Part shown: positions 29,313 through 38,500 of the stretch, piece after piece
How positions within the stretch are numbered: position 1 is the stretch's first letter
How the letters are laid out: every line of letters starts with the position of its first letter
Assembly: GCF_026262505.1 (NCBI RefSeq)
Contig: NC_067206.1
Location: 27,419,896-27,483,895 of the forward strand
Direction of reading: 5' to 3'
DNA: 64,000 nucleotides
Origin: Trichomonas vaginalis G3
Taxonomy: Eukaryota; Parabasalia; Trichomonadida; Trichomonadidae
Notes under the pieces: model-generated
Seen by the model: the letters and a program-made list of their open reading frames with translations, nothing else
The model's database searches: none
Told to the model about the DNA's origin: nothing
Program-made: the position numbers and the translations under genes

Positions 29313-30325
29313 CTGGTACATGTTAGTACCAGAGTCTTCAAATCTCAAACACTCTGGTACCAACATGTACCAGACGCGAGTTTCCAATGCCCTCGTACGA
29401 TTTTCTATTAAGATCTTCTTGAATGAGAAGGTCTTCATAGAAACTCGTACGAGGGCTTCTCTTTTAAATACTCTGGTACCTGCTGGTATCGGAGTCGACT
29501 TTACAGCCCTTTCCCCAATTTTGAAGCTGGGGAAAGTTTTCAAGCAATGAAAGGGAAGCTCTCGCTATGAGGTGAAAATCTAGAATTTTTACCTCATAGC
29601 GAGTAATCCTTTGCTAATTGCTTGAAAACTTTCTTCAAATTATCAAAATTTCGAGGAAAGTTTCCTTGCTTCAAAGTAGAGATGGAGCCCTTTGAGCCAC
29701 TGCATATAGGTCAGTGACTCAAAATACTCCATCTCTACTAGAAATCGCCAAAATTTGGGTCGCAATCTTTGAAATGCGACGCAAGTTTTGGCAATTTCGC
29801 GAGGGACTTGCTCCATTTGGTGCATAGATTCACACTCTATGCACCAGATGGAACAATTCTTTCGCTGACAGCGGGAAACTTTGTCTGAATAGTTTAACAT
29901 TCAGACAAAGTTTTCCGCTGTCAGAGAGGGAATGGAAGGGTAAGAGGTATATATTCATAATGTATACCTCTTACTCTTCCATTCCCTCAAGAAAGTTCAA
30001 AAACTTGGGTGCAATCAGTTCTGATTGCACCCAAGTTTTTGAACTTTATATAAGGAATTGTTGGCTATGATGTACTGATCATGAATCAGTACATCATAGC
30101 CAACAATTCCTTCGCAAACAGTGGGAAACTTTGTCTGAATAGTTTAACATTCAGACAAAATTTCCCGCTGTCAGGGAGGGAATTAGAGGGTGGGAGATAT
30201 ATAGATAGACTATAAATCTCTCACCCTTTAATTCCCTCAAGAAAGTTCAAAAACTTGGGTGCAATCAGTTCTGATTGCACCCAAGTTTTTGAATTTTGTA
30301 TAAGGAATTGTTGGCTATGATGTGG
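29313..30325. repeat. Hairpin array 1: about 13 consecutive palindromes
   Basis: Successive inverted repeats with mostly unrelated stems (left/right arm): 29313-29334/29352-29373; 29389-29420/29425-29456; 29532-29548/29617-29633 with inner 29561-29573/29591-29603; 29675-29687/29727-29739; 29741-29764/29775-29798; 29808-29827/29837-29856; 29865-29890/29899-29924; 29926-29951/29963-29988; 29992-30018/30021-30047; 30052-30079/30085-30112; 30118-30140/30149-30171; 30176-30198/30216-30238; 30242-30268/30271-30297. Two stems are perfect over 27 and 28 bp with loops of 2 and 5 nt. The last four units start again about 250 bp later, and the array ends in a half hairpin. Confidence 0.9.
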
Positions 30326-30640
30326 ATAGCCGCTGCCAGACCAAATGAATTAACCGTTGTGAATAACGTTTCTGAATCTTTATTTAAAAAGATAAAATAT
30401 CACGATTTTGGCTGCGTTAAAAATCAAAGAATTGATGTTTTTGTCAAAAATCTTTTAGAAGAAGTTGCACCCAATTACTTTTATCGTATTAAAAACGATT
30501 TACTTCAAACAGGTTTTATTCCTTCAATTAGAATTCGCGAGCCTCGATTGACAGATTATAAAACAAAATTGAAAAGAGAAGTTCAATCACGTTTATACCA
30601 AGTATTAAATTTTGTGAATTTTAAATTGTCACTTTTTAAG
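30317..30640 (+). pseudogene. Unidentified coding remnant at the end of hairpin array 1
   Basis: A plus-strand frame reads MMWIAAARPNELTVVNNV, then FKKIKYHDFGCVKNQRIDVF and FYRIKNDLLQTGFIPSIRIR, with codon use like a real gene. It has no proper start: it emerges from the left arm of a hairpin. It looks like the C-terminal part of a transposon protein. I do not recognise the family. Confidence 0.4.
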
Positions 30641-30908
30641 TGTTACTCCCTATTGAAAGTGTCACTTTTTGGGTGTCACTTTTTCGGAAATTCTTATATA
30701 CTCTTTACTTCAAACAGGTTTTATTCCTTCAATTAGAATTCGCGAGCCTCGATTGACAGATTATAAAACAAAATTGAAAAGAGAAGTTCAATCACGTTTA
30801 TACCAAGTATTAAATTTTGTGAATTTTAAATTGTCACTTTTTAAGTGTTACTCCCTATTGAAAGTGTCACTTTTTGGGTGTCACTTTTTCGGAAATTCTT
30901 ATATACTC
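30499..30908. repeat. Tandem duplication, 2 x 205 bp
   Basis: The block starting TTTACTTCAAACAGG at 30499 repeats at 30704, apparently without differences. It contains the end of the coding remnant, two or three TGTCACTTTTT strings and the putative right TIR. The lack of divergence points to a recent event. Confidence 0.8.
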
Positions 30909-32411
30909 TCAAAAAAACTCGAAAAAAAATCAAAAAATCACAAAATCGATGAATTCTCAACGTAATTTAAATCTTCAAAATCGTAGAGATTGGTCATAAT
31001 ATAACTAAGCATTATGATATGGTAAAGTTCAAAAAATCTCTCTCTTGAACGAGATAAAAGCTTAACAGAAATAACCTTAAAAGTGCTTTTCTGAGGGTGG
31101 TCTATCGTCTATAGGGCACCCTTAACGGCTAAGATTTAGGAACAATGTTAAGTATCAAAAAGAAAGGAGGTCTGATATAGACAACATATATCGTTGAAGG
31201 TTGAAAAAATCTCTAATATTTGAGCCCAAAATTTCAAATTTTAATTTTTTGAAAAAAGAGGCCACCCGTATGTACGTTTATTTGAGAGGAGGAGGATTAT
31301 ATTTTTGAAAGGGTGAAACATTATGAATATGTTAATTATATAATAATATGTATTATTATAAAAAAGAAAAAATAAAGCACGTTAAAATTTTTCTTTCTTG
31401 ATTTTTTACAAAATCTACTTAGAATTATGCAAAATATGACTAAATAATTATAAATTTCAAGTTAAATTTTAATTTTGATAAATAATTTAAATTTCAAAAT
31501 ATCAAGTTCAGTTCGACTATGTATGTAGTAATTCCTCAATAAAGTGCCAAAACCCTATTAAAATATATGAACATTTTCAACATTTTAATGTTTTTATTTA
31601 AAAATTTGTTGGAATATGAGCTTCAAACAATTATTATGTAAATAAAAATAATTAAATATATGTATTTATTCGTATTACAACCGTAGTAAGTCGATTCTTC
31701 CTTTCTTCTACTGAGTTTTGAATTTGATTTCGAATTGTAAAGAGATTCAAAGGGAAAATACTAGCGGAGAAAAACTACCTCCATGAAAGGGTCATAATGG
31801 ACTCAAGTTGTATTTTTTGATATTTTTTGCTTTTCGAGCCTAAATAGGTAGCCAAGATAATGCCTAAAAATAAGGTAATAAATTCTGAAGTTTACATGAT
31901 CCTCTCGTGTGCACCCTTAAGTTTTAGAAGTAATAACGTAATCGATTTTAAATAGGGTAGTTGCCCAATGTATAGAAAGAGATATTCAATATTGTTTGTG
32001 AGTGAATCCTTGCCAAAGAAATTCAATGTTGTAAAATTGAAAAATAATTATTTTATAGTAAAATCTTTAAATGATTTTGTTTGCATATATCGAATTGAGA
32101 CCATTTTGCAATTTGAGGGACATTGAATAGCATTGAAAAATATGTTTAGAGATATTAATACATAGCATCTGAAAATTATAATTCACTAAAAATAATTTTT
32201 AAAAAATTGAATATACATTTTAAAATTTTTGCAGTATTAATGCAATTATAATCAATTAATGAATAATATTTTTCAAACAGAAATGATTTTTCTGAAGATC
32301 ACAAAAATTGATACAAAATCGATGTAAATAATTGGTTCCATATCATACTCAATATATATCATATCTTCATTAACGGTTATGTTTTCAAATAACCGCAGAA
32401 ATTAATTTTAA
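30909..32411. other. Intergenic, AT-rich, nothing recognised
   Basis: 1.5 kb with no gene-like frame. A short hairpin CGGTTAT/ATAACCG lies about 35 bp before the kinase ATG, and TCATT/TCATA initiator-like strings occur 40-55 bp before it; none is convincing. Confidence 0.5.
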
Positions 32412-33527
32412 ATGGAAAAAGGTGTTCCTTTATACCCACAAAAGTTAGGGAATTACTATCTCGAAGAAATTGTGGGTCAAGGAAACACTTGTGTTGTTGT
32501 TAAGGCTCGCGACATTCACGATAACGTTTTCGCATGTAAAATCATATCAAAGCTTAAATTTTCTTCTGCCACCAACATTAAACATTTCCAAGATGAGCTT
32601 GCAGTAATGAGAACACTTTCTCATCCAAATATTATTAATCTCGTTGAAATTCTTCAAGATTCAAATAATGTTTATATCTTTGAAGAGTATTGCGAGCTTG
32701 GCGATTTGACAAGGGAAATTTTACGCTCTAAGTGCATCGAAGAAGATCGCGCTGGATCGATTATGACACAAGTTTTTAAAGGATTAAGTTTTATGCACCA
32801 ACATCATATAGCACATCGTGATATTAAGCCAGAAAACATATTTGTTTGCTCAAACGGATTAATAAAAGTTGCTGACTTTGGCTATTCGACGCTAAATTCA
32901 GGAACAGATTATCGAAGTACAGTTTGCGGAACTTTAATTTATATAGCTCCTGAAATATTGAAGCAGACTCCCTACAATGCATTAATCGCTGACGCATGGA
33001 GCTGTGGAGTTTTATTATATGCCATGGTTTGCGGTTATTTGCCATGGGAGAAGAAATCACAAGCTGGCATGACAGAAGAAATCAAGTTCAAGAAAATTGA
33101 ATATCCAGAAACGATGTCGCCCGAATGCAGATATTTAATCGAACATTTATGCGACAGAAATGTCGATACGAGGTTTTCAATTGCCCAAGCCATGGAATGT
33201 GATTTTATCAAACGCCACATGGAAGAAGAAACTCCAACACCGCTTTTTCACGCAGATCCAACTGGTTTCAGAAACCACCTCTCAAAAAGTGCTCTGAATT
33301 TCGCAAGCCTCAGAGAGGACAGTATCGTTAATTTACTAAACATGGTCAACAGGAAACCTCCAAAAATCAATAAGACGGCGAAACCAAAGATTGTACAACC
33401 AATACTCGAAGTCAGTTCTGCTATGAAGCTTTCTACACTTGTCAACAAGACAAAGATCAAATGCAGAACTACAAATATTCAAAATACTTTTTCATATAAC
33501 CAGGAAACAGGAAATTTCGAATTTTAG
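32412..33527 (+). CDS. CAMK-like serine/threonine protein kinase, 371 aa
   Basis: The kinase domain covers about residues 14-266. All key motifs are present: glycine loop GQGNTCVVVKA (22-32), ATP-binding lysine in FACKII (43), catalytic AHRDIKPEN (134-142), DFG in VADFGYST (155-157), activation-segment end YIAPE (177-181) and DAWSCGVLLY (194-203). The lysine after HRDI marks it as Ser/Thr-specific, and the short glycine loop and YLPW motif fit the CAMK/AMPK-like group that trichomonads have expanded. The C-terminal 100 residues are basic, with no recognised regulatory domain. It should be catalytically active; the pathway is unknown. ATG 32412 is the first in frame. Confidence 0.9.
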   Translation: MEKGVPLYPQKLGNYYLEEIVGQGNTCVVVKARDIHDNVFACKIISKLKFSSATNIKHFQDELAVMRTLSHPNIINLVEILQDSNNVYIFEEYCELGDLTREILRSKCIEEDRAGSIMTQVFKGLSFMHQHHIAHRDIKPENIFVCSNGLIKVADFGYSTLNSGTDYRSTVCGTLIYIAPEILKQTPYNALIADAWSCGVLLYAMVCGYLPWEKKSQAGMTEEIKFKKIEYPETMSPECRYLIEHLCDRNVDTRFSIAQAMECDFIKRHMEEETPTPLFHADPTGFRNHLSKSALNFASLREDSIVNLLNMVNRKPPKINKTAKPKIVQPILEVSSAMKLSTLVNKTKIKCRTTNIQNTFSYNQETGNFEF

Positions 33528-33897
33528 CCAACTGTTTGTTTGTTATTTTTATATGTGTTTTATATTGTTATATAAAATTATATTAGTATGCGTTTTTTAA
33601 AAAATGTCAAATTTTTTCTCAAATCTAAGTAATTTCATGTAATTAATAATCAAATTATGATATATATCTTTCATATGAACGACAATAAATATCAATATTA
33701 TAACATAAGAAGAAATTTCGAATAAAATGTAAATATTCAACTCCAAATTGTTAAAATTGGAGTTAGTTTTAAAGTGAAATCAACGCTAATTGCCAAATAT
33801 AATGTATACATCATATTGTCCACTAAAACAATGCAAAATTAGTAAATAAATTTAGAAAAATAGTGCATTTAATAAGTCATACAAACATAATATAAGT
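33528..33897. other. Convergent intergenic region
   Basis: 370 bp of AT-rich DNA between convergent genes. It contains a small hairpin CTCCAA/TTGGAG near 33741-33765, possibly a 3'-end signal. Nothing else seen. Confidence 0.4.
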
Positions 33898-35394
33898 TTA
33901 TTTTCTATATTTAACAAAAATAACATGATATATAATATAAAAAAGCAGTGGTAAAATCATCAAAGCTAAAGATAAGATTTTTCTTTGGCTATCTCTGTCG
34001 TAATGACCTGTACAGTTAACATCAGTCATGGGATCATCTACTTTAGAGAATTCTAAAATATTATTATTTTTAAAGTTAATTTTTGAATAATTCGACTTAT
34101 AAAACTCTCTTCCATTAATTTTTGAATGTTCTATGTTGATTTCCGATGTATTTAATATGAAAATTGGACATGGAAATTTTGATGAAATATTTGCATTCGA
34201 AATATTGATTTTACTCGAATTTGAATGCACTAATATTCCTTTTGCATCATTTATGTCTATTTCTTTCATTGAAACATGGCTGTTTTCAACTCTAAAATAA
34301 AAATTATTCACAAAAGTTTTTGAAAACTTTGTCTTATTAATAACAAACGACGAAATTGCTGCTATTTCAATAAAATTGTTGGAAAATGTATTTTCTGTCA
34401 TCTCAATTTCAGTAATTTCGTAAGATGAATTCGAATTTCCTTCTAAGAATGATTTCGCAGTGTTTCCTGTGAAATTAGAAATTTCTAAGACAACAAAGGA
34501 ACTTTCAACGCTAAACATTGGTTTCTTCAAAGAATTTGTCCTTGATATTGTTGTATTTCGTATTGTAAAGTTAGAAGTCTTTGGTATTTGTGCAACCATA
34601 GCGTTGTTATCTGAAAAAGAAGAATTTGTAAAGTTCAAATAAGAAAATGAAGAATCTATATAAAATAAATGTGTTGCTGTGTTTTTCTGGAATTCACATC
34701 CCCAAATCCCAGTCATTACAAAGTATTCTGCACTTATAAGAGGTGAATTTGGAGATTGGTTGTTAATAAAAGTAGATGAATCAAATTCAACGATTGAATT
34801 TATTAAATAGATCAAAGGTAAATTGCATTCGTGTAATACAATATTGTCTGCAAAATTTGATGTCAAAAAATATAAACTTGAAGAAGTTGATAAAAATATT
34901 GGACATTGCGAACAGTAATTGTTCTTAATTGTAATGTTAATCAACTCTAATTTTGAAATAGATGTTTGAATCAAGCCAATCTTCTTATCTATATTACAGT
35001 TTTGGATGGTTATATTAAATAAAGAACAATTTTTTGCATTTCGGATTGAAATTATAGGTGAATAAAACTGTGCGAACAATATATTTCCAAAACTTGTATT
35101 AATTCTCTCATTCAAGAAAAGAAATGATTCTAATTTAGGATTTAATTTTTTCCCATTAACGGTAGAAAAGCTAAAATCGTATGTAATATTGCTATAGTTT
35201 GAATTTTCAATGAAATCGTGTAGGTTTTGAAGTTCTTCTAATGTCTCAAAACTTGTTTTTTCAATTGTAATATTAATATAATTCTTAAGATAAGAATATA
35301 CATGTGAATGTTCGCAAGGATGTGAAACATTGCATTCACTAAAGTCTTCTTCATTTGAATGAAGAGCTACACGAAAAAAAATCACAAAAATCAT
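33898..35394 (-). CDS. Beta-helix surface protein, type I membrane, 498 aa
   Basis: The ATG at 35394 gives MIFVIFFRVALHS, a short signal peptide, and the C-terminus has a membrane span (ILSLALMILPLLFYIIYHVIF) with a four- or five-residue basic tail. The long outer region is built of short repeats of the form FxxSxFxxN (for example FTNSSFSDNNAMVAQ and MTENTFSNNFIEI) rich in Asn, Ser and Ile, as in right-handed beta helices. This matches the plan of the trichomonad polymorphic membrane-like (PMP-type) surface proteins. A role at the cell surface, perhaps adhesion, is inference. There are many N-glycosylation sites. An out-of-frame ATG lies 8 nt upstream of the start, just after a TCATA initiator-like string. 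Confidence 0.75.
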   Translation of the reverse strand: MIFVIFFRVALHSNEEDFSECNVSHPCEHSHVYSYLKNYINITIEKTSFETLEELQNLHDFIENSNYSNITYDFSFSTVNGKKLNPKLESFLFLNERINTSFGNILFAQFYSPIISIRNAKNCSLFNITIQNCNIDKKIGLIQTSISKLELINITIKNNYCSQCPIFLSTSSSLYFLTSNFADNIVLHECNLPLIYLINSIVEFDSSTFINNQSPNSPLISAEYFVMTGIWGCEFQKNTATHLFYIDSSFSYLNFTNSSFSDNNAMVAQIPKTSNFTIRNTTISRTNSLKKPMFSVESSFVVLEISNFTGNTAKSFLEGNSNSSYEITEIEMTENTFSNNFIEIAAISSFVINKTKFSKTFVNNFYFRVENSHVSMKEIDINDAKGILVHSNSSKINISNANISSKFPCPIFILNTSEINIEHSKINGREFYKSNYSKINFKNNNILEFSKVDDPMTDVNCTGHYDRDSQRKILSLALMILPLLFYIIYHVIFVKYRK

Positions 35395-35595
35395 CAAACA
35401 TTGTCACTTTTCAATAATATGACAAATCAAAAATCGGATCTGCTAGCACTTTATACGAGAATGTTGATATGAAACAATATTAGAAATAGTTTTTAAGGCT
35501 GAATATATATTCTGAAGGGAATAATCGCTAACCCTCGGATTTCATATGTAAACTATTGAATTTTTCGCAAAAAAAACTAATCCAAAAAAAAAATT

Positions 35596-38500
35596 ATGTC
35601 GATTCCACCACCGCCTCCACCACCGCCACCGCCGCCACCACCACCGTCATCTTCAAATCGTCCGAAGATGGCGACAAATGCGAGATTCCAAGCTATGATG
35701 GATAATGCTCCAGAAGCCTCTTCTGATTTCGGATCACCTTCATCATACGGCGGATCTGCTCCACCCCCACCACCTCCACCACCAGCCGGTGGCGCAGGTG
35801 GCGCTGATATGGTTAATCCTGTAATTGTTCCAGGCATGGATCAATCAATGGACAAGCCATGGACCTTAGAGCAGATGGAAGAGGCAGCTAAAACTCAAAG
35901 ATGGACTCTTGCTTCTGATAGTGGATTTTATCATTACCTCAAAGATTTCTCTGACAGAATTTTCCAAAAAACACGCGATACACAAAGAGAGCTAGAAGGA
36001 CTTATTTCTGCAGTTGATGCTGCTGAAACACAGCTTAACAATGCTTACGGTTCTTTAGATGTTCTCTGTCTTAATCAATTTGTCGAACGTCGTATTGAAG
36101 GAACAGATGTCAATGCAGAAATTCCACAAGCTCAGGAACAAGAAGAGCAAAAACTTACACCACAAGAAGCCCTTCGTCAAATTGTTATGCCAAAATACAT
36201 CTCAGCTTTCTCCAAAGCATCATCATTCGTCAAATCCAATCCAGTTAACCTCGAGTGCTCACATCCACTCTTAAGCGTTCCATTCATCAAGCCTGTCGAG
36301 CCTGTTACAATGGATGCCACCCCTGGCGCAACAACACCATCACCAGAGGGAGGCGAGCAGCCTGCAGAAGCACCAGCTGAAGGATATCCAGAAGCTGGCC
36401 AGCCAGAATCTACAACAGAAACACCAGAAGCCGGTGTTGTTGAAACATCTACAACACAGAACCTCTTCGACGAATCAGAGACAAAGACAACTGGAGAATC
36501 AGAGCCAGCTCCAAAGCGCGAACTTACAGAAACAGAGAAAGCTCTCTTCGGAGATGATGAATCTCCAATTGAAGCTACTCCTGTCGAAAGGAAGCCAGCC
36601 AAGCCAACACTCTCCATCTTCGATGTTACAGACGATACAAAGCCAGCTCCGAAACAGAAGAAGCCTTCATTATTCGACCAACTTACCGAGGAAAAGCCAG
36701 AGAACGATGCCGCCGAAGGATTGTTCGCTGCTCCAGAGTCCAGTGGCTCGAAGAAGAAGACCACAAACGCTTTCGACCTATTCGGAGAAGCTCCAGCCCC
36801 AAAGAAGAGCAAGAAGAAGACAATTTCCCTCTTCGACGACCTGAACGAAGGAGGAAGTTCCTCCAAGGGCGGCTCCTCAATTTTCGGAGAGCCAACTGAA
36901 GCACCAAGAACAAAACGCCGTGGTCGAAAGAAAGCATCACTTTTCGATCAATCATTATTCGAAACCACCGAAACTCCCGCGGAATTCAAGACAGAGCAGC
37001 CATCATTTAAACCATCATTGTTTGGAGACGAAGAGCCAAAGACATCTGCTCCAAAGAAGAAGCGTTCTTCCGCAGCGTCATCGCTATTCGGAGAGGAAGT
37101 TTCCAGCTCGAAGAAGGGCGGATCTTCACTTTTCGGAGACGACGAACCAGCTGAAAAACCGAAGGAGAAGAAGTCCGGATCATCTCTGTTTGGCGAAGAA
37201 GAGCCAGCAGAGAAACCAAAGGAGAAGAAATCTTCTTCACTCTTCGGAGAAGAAGAACCAGCTCCTGCCAAGAAAGAAAAGAAATCTGGATCATCTTTGT
37301 TTGGCGAAGAAGAACCAATCACAACAAAGAAAGAAAAGAAATCCGGATCATCATTATTCGGAGAAGAAGAACCAGCTCCAGCTAAGAAAGAGAAGAAGTC
37401 CTCATCTTTGTTTGGAGATGACGAACCAATCACAACAAAGAAAGAAAAGAAATCCGGATCATCATTATTCGGAGAAGAAGAGCCAGCTCCAGCTAAGAAA
37501 GAGAAGAAGTCCTCATCTTTGTTTGGAGATGACGAACCAATTGCAACAACAACAAAGAAAGAGAAGAAATCTGGATCATCATTATTCGGAGAAGAAGAAC
37601 CAATCACAACAAAGAAGGAAAAGAAATCTTCTTCATTGTTTGGAGATGATGAACCAATATTACCTGCAAAGAAAGAAAAGAAGTCTGGAGGAAGTCTGTT
37701 TGACGATGAACCAGCTAAAACAGACTCAATGTCTAAGTCAACAAGTGGATCATTATTTGCCGATGTTGATGAACCTCTTTCAAAGGCGACAAAGCCAAAG
37801 AAAGGTTCTTTGTTCGATGATGATGAACCATTGACATCAAAGCCAGCAGCGAAGAAGTCAAGCTCATTATTCGATGATGAACCATTGACATCTAAACCAG
37901 CTGCAAAGAAATCTTCTTCTTTGTTTGATGAAGATGAACCAATTAAACCAACAGAAACAAAGAAGGAAGAATCTCCTAAACCAGCCAAGAAATCATTATT
38001 TGATGATGATGAACCATTATCAACTAAACCAGCTGAACAAAAGAAAGAAGAAACACCAAAACCAGCCAAGAAATCTTTATTCGATGATGATGAACCATTA
38101 GCTTCTAAACCAGCTGAAACAAAGAAAGAGGAAACACCAAAACCAGCAAAGAAGTCATTATTTGATGATGAACCATTATCTTCTAAACCAGCTGAACAAA
38201 AGAAAGAAGAACCAAAGAAGGAAGAATCTCCAAAGCCAGCAAAGAAGTCGCTCTTCGACGAAGACGAGCCACTCGCTGCTTCACCAAAACCAGCTGAACA
38301 AAAGAAGGAAGAAACACCAAAACCAGCCAAGAAATCTTTATTCGATGATGATGAACCATTAGCTTCTAAACCAGCTGAAACAAAGAAAAAGGAAACACCA
38401 AAACCAGCCAAGAAATCTTTATTCGATGATGATGAACCATTAGCTTCTAAACCAGCTGAAACAAAGAAAAAGGAAACACCAAAACCAGCAAAGAAGTCAT

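Larger units (their letters stand above)
29014..30901. mobile_element. Putative transposon with TIRs enclosing a hairpin array
   Basis: TAAGAATTACCGAAAAAGTGACA-like 23-bp ends lie at 29014-29036 and, inverted, at 30674-30696 (22 of 23 matching) and again at 30879-30901. Between them are about 300 bp of A/T, a 1-kb array of palindromes and a coding remnant. The right terminus is doubled by a 205-bp tandem duplication. No target duplication was identified, so the exact ends and the class are uncertain. Confidence 0.45.

Noticed and set aside
29313-30325. CRISPR-like array
   Set aside because: There is no constant repeat; each palindrome has its own sequence and the spacers are only a few bases.
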